DNA of 64,000 bases from Streptomyces zhaozhouensis (GTDB taxonomy: Bacteria > Actinomycetota > Actinomycetes > Streptomycetales > Streptomycetaceae): positions 1-64,000 of the forward strand of contig NZ_OCNE01000008.1 in assembly GCF_900230195.1 (NCBI RefSeq), read 5' to 3'. The notes beneath the pieces were generated by a model. It had not been told where the DNA came from, ran no database searches, and was given only the letters and a program-made list of their open reading frames with translations. This document shows positions 26,821 to 35,690 of this stretch, in pieces. A program made the translations under genes and the position numbers. Numbering within the stretch: position 1 is the stretch's first letter; each line of letters begins with the position of its first letter.

Positions 26821-29106
26821 TCAGCGGGCCGGCGTCAGCGTGACCGCCCCGTCGGCGGCGGTCACCGGCGCGCCGTAGCCGTCGGGGCCGGCCAGCAGCG
26901 CGTGCCAGGTGCCCGGCGCGCGCACGGCACGGACGGTGACCGTTCCGCCCTCGCGGGTGGTGTGGAAGACCGCCTCCGGCTCGCCCTCCCGCCGGCCTGG
27001 GACGCGGGTCACGACGGTCTCGCCTTCGGCCGGGGCGTGGACGCGCAGGGTCACGCCGTCGGCCCAGTCGTAGACCGGGGAGTCGTCCCGGCCGCCGAAC
27101 GGGACGACGGAGCCGGGGCGGGCGAAGAGCGGGAGGCTCTCGAAGCCGTACCGTTCCCGCCGCCACCCGGGGCCCTGGACCTGGCGGCCGGTCAGCAGGT
27201 GCGTCCAGGTGCCGGCCGGCAGGTAGTACTCGACGGTGCCGTCCTCGGAGAAGACGGGGGCGACCAGCAGGTCGTCGCCGAGCATGTACTGCCGGTCCAG
27301 CGTGCCGCAGGCCGGGTCGTCGGGGAACTCCAGCACCATCGCCCGCATCATCGGGGTGCCCTGCGCGGCGGCCTGCCGGGCGGCCCGGTAGAGATAGGGC
27401 ATCAGCCGGTGCTTGAGCCGGGTGAAGTCCCGGGTGACCTCGACCGCCTCGTCGCCGTAGTCCCACGGCACCCGGTAGGTGCCCGCGCCGTGCAGTCGGC
27501 TGTGCGAGGACAGCAGCCCGAACTGCACCCACCGCTTGAAGACGGCGCGGTGCGGGGTGTTCTGGAAGCCGCCGATGTCGTGGCTCCAGAAGCCGAAGCC
27601 GGACAGCCCCAGCGAGAGCCCGCCGCGCAGCGACTCGGCCATCGCGGAGAACGTCGAGTCGCAGTCACCGCCCCAGTGCACGGGGAACTGCTGGCCGCCG
27701 GCGGTGGCGCAGCGCGCGAAGAGCACCGCCTCACCGGCGCCGCGCGCCTCGGCGAGGACGTCGAAGACGACCTGGTTGTACAGCTGGGTGTAGTAGTTGT
27801 GCATCCGCTCGGGGTCGGAGCCGTCGTGCCACACCACGTCGGTCGGGACCCGCTCGCCGAAGTCGGTCTTGAAGGCGTCCACGCCCTGTTCGGTCAGCGC
27901 CCGCAGCTTCCCGGCGAACCACTCCCTGGCCTCGGGGTTGGTGAAGTCCACCAGCCCCATGCCCGCCTGCCACATGTCCCACTGCCACACGTCGCCGTTG
28001 GGCCGGCGGACCAGGTACCCCGCGCGCATCGCCTCCGCGAAGAGCGGGGACTTCTGGCCGATGTACGGGTTGATCCACACCGAGATCCGCAGGCCCTGCT
28101 CCCTGAGCCGGCCCAGCATCCCCTCCGGGTCCGGGAAGACGTCCGGGTCCCAGGTGAAGTCGCACCACTGGTACGCCTTCATCCAGAAGCAGTCGAAGTG
28201 GAAGACCCCCAGCGGGATGTCGCGTTCGGCCATCCCGCGCACGAAGCGGGTGACGGTGGCCTCGTCGTAGTCGGTGGTGAACGAGGTGGAGAGCCACAGC
28301 CCGAACGACCACGCCGGCGGGAGCGCCGGGCGCCCGGTCAGCGCGGTGTAGCGGTCCAGGATCTCCTTCGGCGTCGGGCCGTGGATGACCAGGTACTCCA
28401 GCGTCTGGTCCGCCACGGAGAACCGCACCTGGCCCACGTCCTGGGAGCCCACCTCGTACCGGACCTGCCCGGGGTGGTTGACGAAGACGCCGTAGCCCCG
28501 GTTGGTGAGATAGAACGGCACGTTCTTGTACGCCTGGTCGGTGGCCGTCCCGCCGTCCGCCTGCCAGACCTCCACCGACTGCCCGTTCCTGGTGAACGGC
28601 GTGAAGCGCTCCCCGAGCCCGTACACCAACTCGCCGACACCCAACGACAGTTGCGCCACCGAGTAGTGGCGCTCCCCGCCGACCAGGGTGAAGCCGGTGC
28701 CGGGCCCCTCGGCCGTGGTCAGCCTCCGGTCCCCGGAGGTGAACTCCAGCCGCCACGGCCCCGAGGTGTCGACCCGCAGATCTAAGGAGCCGCTGCTCAG
28801 CTCGACCAGCGCGCCGTCGCGCCGGGTCTTGGGCGCGTGGTCGGGCCGCTCGGCGAGCGCGAACTCGGGACCGCGCGGGAGGCGCCCGGCGTGATGCGTC
28901 ATCCGCACGGCGATCACGCCCTCGGCGGGGGAGGAGCACTCCACCGTGAGCAGCGCGGAGTCGATGGTGTTGTCCCGGCTGCCGACGTGCTGGACGGCGG
29001 AGTACAGCGTCAGCCGGTCGTCCTCGACCACGGCCTCGGCGACCTCGGTCGCGTACACGTCTTCGGCGCGCTCGCGGAGCAGCCAGTGGCCGTCTGAGTT
29101 CTTCAC
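26821..29106 (-). CDS. yicI: Alpha-xylosidase, GH31 (YicI-type)
   Basis: The 761-residue protein closely follows E. coli YicI: the nucleophile Asp in AFKTDFGERVPTDVVWHDG near residue 414, the acid Asp in HWGGDCDSTFSAMAESLRGG near 478, and GFGFWSHDIGGFQNT and SSHSRLHGAGTYRVPW downstream. GH31 alpha-xylosidases release alpha-linked xylose from isoprimeverose-type oligosaccharides in the cytoplasm; no signal peptide is present. The GTG start at 29106 follows AAGGAGAA. It is transcribed towards the biosynthetic cluster but separated from it by a terminator. It more likely belongs to the sugar-uptake genes on its other side. Confidence 0.95.
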   Translation of the reverse strand: MKNSDGHWLLRERAEDVYATEVAEAVVEDDRLTLYSAVQHVGSRDNTIDSALLTVECSSPAEGVIAVRMTHHAGRLPRGPEFALAERPDHAPKTRRDGALVELSSGSLDLRVDTSGPWRLEFTSGDRRLTTAEGPGTGFTLVGGERHYSVAQLSLGVGELVYGLGERFTPFTRNGQSVEVWQADGGTATDQAYKNVPFYLTNRGYGVFVNHPGQVRYEVGSQDVGQVRFSVADQTLEYLVIHGPTPKEILDRYTALTGRPALPPAWSFGLWLSTSFTTDYDEATVTRFVRGMAERDIPLGVFHFDCFWMKAYQWCDFTWDPDVFPDPEGMLGRLREQGLRISVWINPYIGQKSPLFAEAMRAGYLVRRPNGDVWQWDMWQAGMGLVDFTNPEAREWFAGKLRALTEQGVDAFKTDFGERVPTDVVWHDGSDPERMHNYYTQLYNQVVFDVLAEARGAGEAVLFARCATAGGQQFPVHWGGDCDSTFSAMAESLRGGLSLGLSGFGFWSHDIGGFQNTPHRAVFKRWVQFGLLSSHSRLHGAGTYRVPWDYGDEAVEVTRDFTRLKHRLMPYLYRAARQAAAQGTPMMRAMVLEFPDDPACGTLDRQYMLGDDLLVAPVFSEDGTVEYYLPAGTWTHLLTGRQVQGPGWRRERYGFESLPLFARPGSVVPFGGRDDSPVYDWADGVTLRVHAPAEGETVVTRVPGRREGEPEAVFHTTREGGTVTVRAVRAPGTWHALLAGPDGYGAPVTAADGAVTLTPAR

Positions 29107-29536
29107 GAGTTCTCCTTCTCATCGGAGCAGGCGAATCAGGGAAGAGCCGCGAGGCCGTTCCCTGGATAAGTCGAAGGATTATTTCGGGACGGCGGAAGCG
29201 CCTTTCTGGCGGCGCGTGGCGTTGACCATATCTCCTGTCCGCCCCGCTGAGAAGCGGGTGTCCGGCAACGCGGGCCAGGTCACCCAGGGTTCGGCCGCGC
29301 CGGAGTTCTTCGCGTATCGCCATGAGCGGCGTGTTTGCAGTGGTTTCCTGCGGTGTCGGACATCGGCGCACGGGAGAGGCGCGCGACGGAAATAACGGCC
29401 GGGCGCGGAATGCGGTTCTCTCACCCGGGTAACTCGCCGGGAACCGCGTGGTCATGCGCGGTTCTTTTTTCGGCCTCGTTCGCGGAATTCGGAAAGTCGG
29501 GGTCGCCGGTGCGGAATTGTCAAGAGCGCGTGGGCG
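29107..29536. other. Intergenic region upstream of the alpha-xylosidase
   Basis: No gene is apparent here. Codon-position bias is weak and short frames are arginine-rich. The region must hold the xylosidase promoter on the minus strand, but I could not fix a -35/-10 pair with confidence. Confidence 0.5.
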
Positions 29537-29580
29537 CGCGTGAGGGGGTGGACCCCTCCTCGGGTCCACCCCCTCACGCG
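29537..29580 (-). terminator. Hairpin terminator after the DHDPS-family gene
   Basis: A perfect 19-base stem (core GTGAGGGGGTGGACCC with GGGTCCACCCCCTCAC) and a six-base loop lie 18 bases downstream of the minus-strand stop codon. Confidence 0.9.
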
Positions 29581-29598
29581 GCGGGGCGCCGGCGCGCG

Positions 29599-30495
29599 TC
29601 AGCCGACGGCGATCCCCAGGGGCGCGAGCACCTCGCGCAGGGCGGTGCGGGTCGGCGCGTCGAGCGGACGGGCGGGGGAGCGGACCGTGGCGTCGGCGAT
29701 GAGCTTGCGGGCGACGAGCACCTCCTTGTGTATCGCCCAGGCCCAGCCCTGCTGGAGCCCGTGCAGGATCAGCGGCAGCAGCCGGGCGAAACCCTCCCTG
29801 GCCCGCGCGCGTTCGCCGGCGGCCCAGTCGTCGAGCACCGGGCGCAGCAGGTCGGGGAACTCGCAGGCCGGCATGGTGCCGATCGCGCCCCTGGCGTACT
29901 CGTCGAGACAGAACTGCGCGTTCTGGCCGCCGAGCACCGCGAACCCCTCGCCGCCCGCCGCCTCCACCACGGCGGTCACCTTCGGCGGCGTCGGGGGCGC
30001 CTCGACCTTGACCGAGGTGACGCCCGGCACCTCGGCCAGCCGCGCCAGCGTCGCCGGGGTCATGGCCACTCCGGTCACCCCGGGCGCGTCCTGGACCATC
30101 ACCTCGCACGGGGTCGCGGCGGCGACCTCCTCGTAGAACGCGACCAGCTGCGCGGGCGTCGGCTTGACCATGTACGGCGGCAGCACCATCAGCGCGGCGG
30201 CGCCGTCCTCGGCGGCGGCCCGCGCCTGCTCCACGGCGGTGACCGTGGAGGTCGCGTTGACCCCGGCCACCACCGGGACGGCGCCGGCCGCGACGTCGAC
30301 GACCTCGCGCAGCACGCGGGCGCGTTCCTCGGCGGTCAGCGCGAAGGTCTCGCTGGCCATCCCGGAGACGGCCAGCCCGTCGACGCCGCTGGCGAGGTTG
30401 AACTCGACGACGCGGCGCAGCGAGGGGAGGTCGAGGGAGCCGTCCGAGGCGAAGGGCGTGGCCAGGATCGGCGCGAGCCCGTGGACGAGGGGCAT
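29599..30495 (-). CDS. Dihydrodipicolinate synthase/N-acetylneuraminate lyase family aldolase
   Basis: This TIM-barrel class I aldolase or dehydratase has 298 residues. The Schiff-base lysine is Lys163 in VTSVKVEAPP, and the substrate loop SGMASETFALTAEER matches the family GTTGE region. The Tyr of the usual YNxP motif is replaced (VQDAPG at 134-139), so it is not lysine-pathway DapA. A 2-keto-3-deoxy sugar acid aldolase or dehydratase is more fitting. The ATG at 30495 follows AAGGAC. Eight bases separate it from the enolase-superfamily gene upstream, so the two form an operon in which the dehydrated sugar acid would be cleaved. Confidence 0.9.
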   Translation of the reverse strand: MPLVHGLAPILATPFASDGSLDLPSLRRVVEFNLASGVDGLAVSGMASETFALTAEERARVLREVVDVAAGAVPVVAGVNATSTVTAVEQARAAAEDGAAALMVLPPYMVKPTPAQLVAFYEEVAAATPCEVMVQDAPGVTGVAMTPATLARLAEVPGVTSVKVEAPPTPPKVTAVVEAAGGEGFAVLGGQNAQFCLDEYARGAIGTMPACEFPDLLRPVLDDWAAGERARAREGFARLLPLILHGLQQGWAWAIHKEVLVARKLIADATVRSPARPLDAPTRTALREVLAPLGIAVG

Positions 30496-30502
30496 GGGGT
30501 GA

Positions 30503-31675
30503 TCAGTCCTTTCCGGCGAGGTCGCGCACGACCTGCTCGTCGACGTCCACGCCGAGACCGGGCCCGGCGGGTAGGGGGAAGTGGTCGGGGCGGACCTCCA
30601 ACGGGGTCCGCAGCACGCGCTGGCCGACCTCGGTCGAGGTGGGCTGGTACTCGAAGACCAGCAGCTCCTCGACGGCCGCGCCCACGTGCAGCCCGGCGGC
30701 GAGCGCGACGCCGAGCCCGACGGAGTGGTGCGGCGCCACGGGGACGTGGGCGGCCGCGCACAGCTCGCCGATCGCCATCGCCTCCGTGATGCCGGTGCGG
30801 GCCACGTCCGGCTGGGCGATCTCCAGCGCGCCGGCACGCAGCCAGCGGGCGAACTCCCAGCGGTTGCGCAGCGTCTCGCCCACCGCCAGCGGCAGCGGCG
30901 ACCGTGCGCCGAGCCGGACGTGGCCGTCCTCGTCCTCGGGCGCCAGCGGCGCCTCCAGGAACCAGCAGCCGCGCTCGGCCAGCCCCGCCGCCAGCCGCCG
31001 CGCCTCGGCGGGACCGTACGCCCAGTGCGCGTCGACGGCGACCCGCAGCGCGGGCGCGGCGGCCCGGACGGCGTCCACCGTGGCGAGGTCGGCGTCCACC
31101 CCGTGGCCCAGGTGCAGCTTGACGCCGCGCGCGCCCCGGGCCGCCCAGTCGGCGGCCAGCTCGCCGCGCTCCGCGTCGGTGGTGCGGGGCAGCCCCGAGA
31201 CATAGGTGGGCAGCCGGTCCCGGAACGCCCCGCCGAGCAGCGCCGCGACGGGCGCGCCGCGCAGCCGGCCGGCCAGGTCCCACAGCGCGATGTCGACGGC
31301 GGCCAGCGCGTCCGCCTGGTGGCCCACGAGATGCCCGCGCTCGCGCATCAGGTCCCGCAGCGCCACCCAGTTCGAGCGCGGCGCCAGGGCGTCGCGGCCG
31401 CGCAGCACCGGGGCGAGCAGCAGGTCGACGACGGCCGCCGGCACCTCGGGGGCGACCGGCGCCAGCGCCTCGCCCCAGCCCGCGGTGCCGTCCTCGGCGA
31501 CCACCTTGACCAGCAGGGTCTCGAACCGCCGCGAGTAGAGGCTGCGCCAGGGCGCGCGCACCTGGTAGCCGGCCGGTACCTCGGAGCCGTCCGGCAGGGC
31601 GCCGAGGTACGCCTCGTCGTGGAAGACCTTGAGGACGAACGTCTCGACCGAGGCGATCTGCATGTGCTCATCCAT
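30503..31675 (-). CDS. Enolase-superfamily sugar-acid dehydratase (mandelate racemase group)
   Basis: The 390-residue protein has the capping domain followed by the beta/alpha barrel. GVKLHLGHG carries the KxH-type base lysine. The three metal ligands follow as Asp in VAVDAHWAY, Glu in FLEAPL and Glu in LAVGETL. PVAPHHSVG near the end supplies a His for general acid/base chemistry. These features fit aldonate or aldarate dehydratases rather than muconate cycloisomerase. The substrate cannot be read directly. With the neighbouring xylosidase a pentonate is possible, and with the rhamnosidase L-rhamnonate is possible. Two ATGs (31675, 31663) could start it. It is divergent from the IclR gene. 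Confidence 0.88.
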   Translation of the reverse strand: MDEHMQIASVETFVLKVFHDEAYLGALPDGSEVPAGYQVRAPWRSLYSRRFETLLVKVVAEDGTAGWGEALAPVAPEVPAAVVDLLLAPVLRGRDALAPRSNWVALRDLMRERGHLVGHQADALAAVDIALWDLAGRLRGAPVAALLGGAFRDRLPTYVSGLPRTTDAERGELAADWAARGARGVKLHLGHGVDADLATVDAVRAAAPALRVAVDAHWAYGPAEARRLAAGLAERGCWFLEAPLAPEDEDGHVRLGARSPLPLAVGETLRNRWEFARWLRAGALEIAQPDVARTGITEAMAIGELCAAAHVPVAPHHSVGLGVALAAGLHVGAAVEELLVFEYQPTSTEVGQRVLRTPLEVRPDHFPLPAGPGLGVDVDEQVVRDLAGKD

Positions 31676-31689
31676 TCTGCGGTTGGACC

Positions 31690-31737
31690 CTTGCGTTGAG
31701 CGGATAGCCTAATGCAGTATCCACATCACAACGCAAG
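31690..31737. promoter_or_regulatory. Inverted repeats flanking the divergent iclR promoter region
   Basis: CTTGCGTTG (31690-31698) and CAACGCAAG (31729-31737) are exact reverse complements separated by 30 bases, in the 87-bp gap between the divergent dehydratase and IclR genes. This is a candidate pair of IclR half-sites controlling both operons. Confidence 0.6.
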
Positions 31738-31762
31738 TGTTTCGGATGCAGGGGAGCAGACA

Positions 31763-32593
31763 GTGGCCGGGGAGCAGGGCACGAGCACCAACCAGAGCGT
31801 CGAACGCGCCGCCGCCGTCCTCGCGGCGTTCCACGACGGACAGCCGCTGCGGGTCGCCGACGTCGCCACCCGCGCCGGGCTCGGCCAGTCCACGACGTCC
31901 CGGATGCTCGCGACGCTCGAAGCCCTGGAGTACGTGGAGCGCGACGCCGCCTCCGGGCTCTACCGGCTCGGCACCGGGCTGATCACCCTGGCCGGCTCGG
32001 CGCTCAACCAGCACCCCGTCTACCGCGCCTCCCGCCGTCACGCCCAGGAGGCCGCCGCGCTGCTCGGGCTCGGCGTCAACGTCTCCGTGCAGCACCGGGG
32101 CACCGTCTTCTACCTCGCCAACTACGAGGGGGCGCTGGCGCCCAAGTCGATGACGCTCGCCGGGCAGCGCAACGCCCTGCACGCCACCGGCATGGGCAAG
32201 TGCCTGCTGGTGGGCACCACCCCCGAGGAGCGCCGCGCGATGCTGCCCGAGCTGCCGAGGTTCACCGCCCGGACCGTCGGCGCCCACGAGGAGCTGGACG
32301 CGCAGGTCGACCTGGTCCTGGAGCGCGGTTACGCCACGGAGGTCGAGGAGCTCGCCCTGGGCCGTGCCTGCGTGGCCGCGCCCATCCGGGACGCCGCCGG
32401 CGAGGTCGTCGCCGCGCTGTCGATCTCCGGCTCGCTCTCCGCGATCGATCTCGACCGCCGCGAGGGCGAGTTGGCCGGCCGCGTGATCGAGACGGCCGAC
32501 GAGGTCAGCACCGCCCTGGGCTACACCGGCCCCGCCGTCTACCCGCACCACGGGCCGGCCGCCGCGCCCCGCACCCTCGGCGGCGGTGCCTGA
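31763..32593 (+). CDS. IclR-family transcriptional regulator
   Basis: The 276-residue protein has an N-terminal winged helix (SVERAAAVLAAFHDGQPLRV and TTSRMLATLEALEYVERD) and a C-terminal GAF-like effector domain. The effector domain carries HATGMGKCLLVG and GRACVAAPIRDAAGEVVAALSISG, both typical of IclR. I prefer the GTG at 31763, six bases after GGGGAG, over the ATG at 31712, which would place the start inside the inverted-repeat region. Its stop overlaps the start of the sugar-binding gene (TGATG), so it is co-transcribed with the importer it presumably controls. The effector is probably a sugar acid or its 2-keto-3-deoxy product. Confidence 0.93.
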   Translation: MAGEQGTSTNQSVERAAAVLAAFHDGQPLRVADVATRAGLGQSTTSRMLATLEALEYVERDAASGLYRLGTGLITLAGSALNQHPVYRASRRHAQEAAALLGLGVNVSVQHRGTVFYLANYEGALAPKSMTLAGQRNALHATGMGKCLLVGTTPEERRAMLPELPRFTARTVGAHEELDAQVDLVLERGYATEVEELALGRACVAAPIRDAAGEVVAALSISGSLSAIDLDRREGELAGRVIETADEVSTALGYTGPAVYPHHGPAAAPRTLGGGA

Positions 32594-33876
32594 TGGCGCC
32601 GGCCCGGCAGCGCCCCGCCGGCCCGTCCCGGCGGCGCGTGCTCACCCTCGGCCTCGCCGCGACGGCCGGCGCCGCGCTCGCCGGCTGCGGTTCGGGCGGG
32701 GGGTCCGCCGGCGGGAAGACCGTGCTGGAGTTCCCCTCCTGGCAGGCCGCCGAGGGCTCCTTCGCGCTCTGGTGGCGCGAGCTGATCGCCGCCTTCGAGG
32801 AGGCCCACCCGGACGTCGAGGTGGACTTCTACTCCATCCCGTACGACAGCTACGTCGACCAGCTCACCATCCGGTTCGCCGCCGGCGACCGCCCCGAGAT
32901 CACGCATCTGCCGGCGCGCAACGCCGCCGAGTTCGCCGGCCGGGGCTGGCTCACCTCGCTGGCGGACCGGCTGCGCGGCACCGACATCCCGCGCACCTGG
33001 ACCCCGTTGCAGGAGGAGATGCGGCTGAACGGCGAGGACCACGGCGTCCTGCTGCTCGGCTACGGCTACACCCTGTACTACAACGAGCGGCTGCTGGAGT
33101 CCGTCGGCGCCGGGGTCCCCACCACCCCCGAGGAGCTGATCTCCGCCGCCGAGGCGATCACCGGCGACGGCGTCTACGGCTTCGGCGCCACGACGACCCC
33201 CAACCCCGACAACTACACCGAGCTGGCCGCCTTCGTCGTCGGCAACGGCGGGACGCTCTCCACCGACGACGGCGGCTTCACCGCCGACTCCGACGCGGCG
33301 ATCGCCGGCCTTGACCTCTACCGCAGGGCCCTCGCCCAGGCGCCGCGCGGCATCCAGGGGCAGCAGCGCAACGAACTGTTCCTCACCGGGAAGATCGCGA
33401 TGCTGCTGGACGGACCGTTCCTGCTCAACGAGCTGAGCGGCGCCTCCGAGGCGCACCGCCCCCACCTCAAGGTCGCCCGCGCGCCGTTCCCCCACGTCCC
33501 CGGCGGCGTCTCCAACAGCATCCACATGCCCGCCGGCATCGAGGGGCGCAAGGCGGACGCCGTCTGGGACCTCATCGCCCTGGCCTCCTCTCCCGAGTGG
33601 CAGCGCCGCTACACCGAGGTGACCCTCAACCCCGCCCCCCGGGAGGACTCGGCCACCGCGCGGGCCCTGGAGGAGACCCCGGAGCTGGCGCTCTTCCAGC
33701 GGCTCGCGGACGAGGCCGTGTCGATCTTCCCCGGGCACCAGACCCACCGGGAGCGCTTCGGCCGGGTCAGCGACCTCGTGTCGGCCGCCGCCACCTCCCT
33801 GATCACCACCGACGAGCCGACCGCCTCGATCGCCGCCCACCTCCAGGACGAGCTCGAAGCGGCGATGGAGTCCTGA
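32593..33876 (+). CDS. Sugar ABC importer, lipoprotein substrate-binding subunit
   Basis: The 427-residue protein has a Tat-like basic N-terminus (SRRRVLTLGLAATAGAALAGCG) with a lipobox LAGC, so it is an anchored lipoprotein outside the membrane. The body is a family 1 extracellular solute-binding protein: WQAAEGSFALWWRELIAAF, YNERLLESVG and the LFLTGKIAMLLDGPF hinge segment. The start overlaps the IclR stop and the stop overlaps the first permease gene (both TGATG). Neighbouring aldolases and dehydratase suggest a sugar-acid or pentose-containing oligosaccharide ligand. No ATPase gene is present; a shared MsiK-type ATPase is usual for such CUT1 systems in streptomycetes. Confidence 0.93.
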   Translation: MAPARQRPAGPSRRRVLTLGLAATAGAALAGCGSGGGSAGGKTVLEFPSWQAAEGSFALWWRELIAAFEEAHPDVEVDFYSIPYDSYVDQLTIRFAAGDRPEITHLPARNAAEFAGRGWLTSLADRLRGTDIPRTWTPLQEEMRLNGEDHGVLLLGYGYTLYYNERLLESVGAGVPTTPEELISAAEAITGDGVYGFGATTTPNPDNYTELAAFVVGNGGTLSTDDGGFTADSDAAIAGLDLYRRALAQAPRGIQGQQRNELFLTGKIAMLLDGPFLLNELSGASEAHRPHLKVARAPFPHVPGGVSNSIHMPAGIEGRKADAVWDLIALASSPEWQRRYTEVTLNPAPREDSATARALEETPELALFQRLADEAVSIFPGHQTHRERFGRVSDLVSAAATSLITTDEPTASIAAHLQDELEAAMES

Positions 33877-34820
33877 TGACCACCGAACGGCAGCGCGCCC
33901 CGCGCGCCACCCCCGAGCCCTCCCCGGCGTTGCGCCGCGCGCACCGCGCCCGCGACCTCTTCGCCTATCTGACGCTCTCGCCGACCCTCGCCGTCGTCGG
34001 GCTGCTGATGGCCTACCCGCTCTATGTGGCGATCGACCTCAGCCTGCGCGGCGGCCAGATCTCCGACCTGCTCAACCTGGAGCAGAACCCGCTCACGGTC
34101 GACAACTACGGCGACATCCTGACCGATCCGGGACTGGTCGACGACATCGTGCGGTCGATCGTCTACACCCTGGGCGTCGTCCTGCCGGCCTTCGCCCTCG
34201 GCCTGGGCCTCGCCCTCCTGCTCAACCGCGCCTTCCCCGGGCGCCGGATCATCCGGCCGCTGGTCCTGCTGCCCTGGGCGGTGCCCGGCGTCGTGGTGGC
34301 CGCCGCGTTCAGCTGGATGCTCGACGCCTCCTACGGCGTGGTCAACCACCTGCTGCGCTCGGCCGGGATCATCGACGGCAACGTCGCCTGGCTCGTCGAC
34401 GAGAACACCGCCATGTTCGCCGTCATCCTGCCGACGATCTGGAAGTACTACCCGTTCTTCATCCTGGTGCTGCTGGCCCAACTCCAGTCGGTGCCGAACG
34501 AGTTGTACGAGGCCGCCCGGATGGACGGCGCCTCGCCGCTGCGCCAGTTCGCGCACGTGACCTGGCCCGCCATCCGGCCCGCCGCCACGTTGGCCATCGT
34601 GATCACCGGCATCGGCGTCTTCCGCGAGTTCGACTTCATCTACCCGCTCACCGGCGGGGGGCCCAACGAGGCCACCCAGACGCTCGCCATCCGGATCTAC
34701 AACGAGGCGTTCCAGTTCTTCGAGATGGGCGCCGCCGCCGCGCTCGGCATCGTGACCATGGCGATCTGCGGCGTCCTGCTGACGGCCGCCGGCCGGTCCG
34801 TGCGCCGCCAGTTCGGCTGA
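33876..34820 (+). CDS. Sugar ABC importer, permease subunit 1 (MalF-like)
   Basis: The 314-residue protein has six membrane helices, the first near residue 30 and the last near 290. The cytoplasmic EAA loop reads EAARMDGASPLRQFAHVTWP near 225 and is the contact site for the ATPase. GGGPNEATQTLAIRIYNEAF near the end is typical of MalF/UgpA-type permeases. The start overlaps the stop of the binding-protein gene. Confidence 0.93.
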   Translation: MTTERQRAPRATPEPSPALRRAHRARDLFAYLTLSPTLAVVGLLMAYPLYVAIDLSLRGGQISDLLNLEQNPLTVDNYGDILTDPGLVDDIVRSIVYTLGVVLPAFALGLGLALLLNRAFPGRRIIRPLVLLPWAVPGVVVAAAFSWMLDASYGVVNHLLRSAGIIDGNVAWLVDENTAMFAVILPTIWKYYPFFILVLLAQLQSVPNELYEAARMDGASPLRQFAHVTWPAIRPAATLAIVITGIGVFREFDFIYPLTGGGPNEATQTLAIRIYNEAFQFFEMGAAAALGIVTMAICGVLLTAAGRSVRRQFG

Positions 34821-34847
34821 TCCGGCCCGCCACCACAGGAGCAACCC

Positions 34848-35690
34848 ATGTCCACCACCCCCTCCGCGCCCCGCCGGTGGTCGCTGCTCGCGCTGGCGAT
34901 CGCGGTCACCGCCGTGCTGATGTTCCCCATCTACTGGATGATCATGACCTCGGTCGTTCCCTCGGAACGCCTGCTGGTCTCCGACCCGCCGCTGCTCCCG
35001 CCCGCCGACGCCGCCTCGCTCGACGCCTACGCCTCCGTGCTCAGCGACGTGCCCGTCATGGAGTGGATGTGGAACTCCACCCTCACCACCCTCGGCGCCG
35101 CCATCCTCTCCACGGTCGTCTCCACCCTCGGCGGCTACAGCCTCTCCCGCTTCCGCACCAGGGGCCAGCAGGCGATGGGCTTCACCCTGCTCTTCAGCCG
35201 GATGCTGCCCGGCACCCTGCTGATCATCCCGATCTTCGTCCTCTTCGCCAACTTCGGCATGGTGAACAACCTCTGGTCGGTCACGCTCGTCAACACCGCC
35301 GCCACCGTCCCGTTCACCACCTGGCTGATGAAGGGCTTCGTCGACGCCGTGCCCGTGGAGATCGAGCAGGCCGCGATGATCGACGGCTGCGGCAGGGCCG
35401 GGGCGCTGTGGCGGGTGATCGTCCCGCTGCTGAAGCCGGGCATCGCCGCGACGTTCACCTACGCCTCGATCCTCACCTGGGGCGACTTCCTCTTCGCCCG
35501 CACCCTCATGGGCAACCCCGACGGCTGGACCGTCACCGTCGGCATCGCCTCCTTCATCGGCGAGTTCAGCGTCGACTGGTCGGGACTGATGGCCGTCGGC
35601 CTCATCTCGATGGTCCCCATGGTGATCCTCTTCCTCCTCCTCGAACCCTTCCTCACCAAGGGCATGGCCAACGGCTCGGTGAAGGGATGA
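34848..35690 (+). CDS. Sugar ABC importer, permease subunit 2 (MalG-like)
   Basis: The 280-residue protein has six membrane helices, starting with LLALAIAVTAVLMFPIYWMI. The EAA loop reads EQAAMIDGCGRAGALWRVIVPLLKPG near 178, followed by TWGDFLFARTL as in MalG-type permeases. The ATG at 34848 follows AGGAG, 27 bases after the first permease. It pairs with that permease to form the transmembrane pore; the stop overlaps the aldolase start (ATGA). Confidence 0.93.
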   Translation: MSTTPSAPRRWSLLALAIAVTAVLMFPIYWMIMTSVVPSERLLVSDPPLLPPADAASLDAYASVLSDVPVMEWMWNSTLTTLGAAILSTVVSTLGGYSLSRFRTRGQQAMGFTLLFSRMLPGTLLIIPIFVLFANFGMVNNLWSVTLVNTAATVPFTTWLMKGFVDAVPVEIEQAAMIDGCGRAGALWRVIVPLLKPGIAATFTYASILTWGDFLFARTLMGNPDGWTVTVGIASFIGEFSVDWSGLMAVGLISMVPMVILFLLLEPFLTKGMANGSVKG

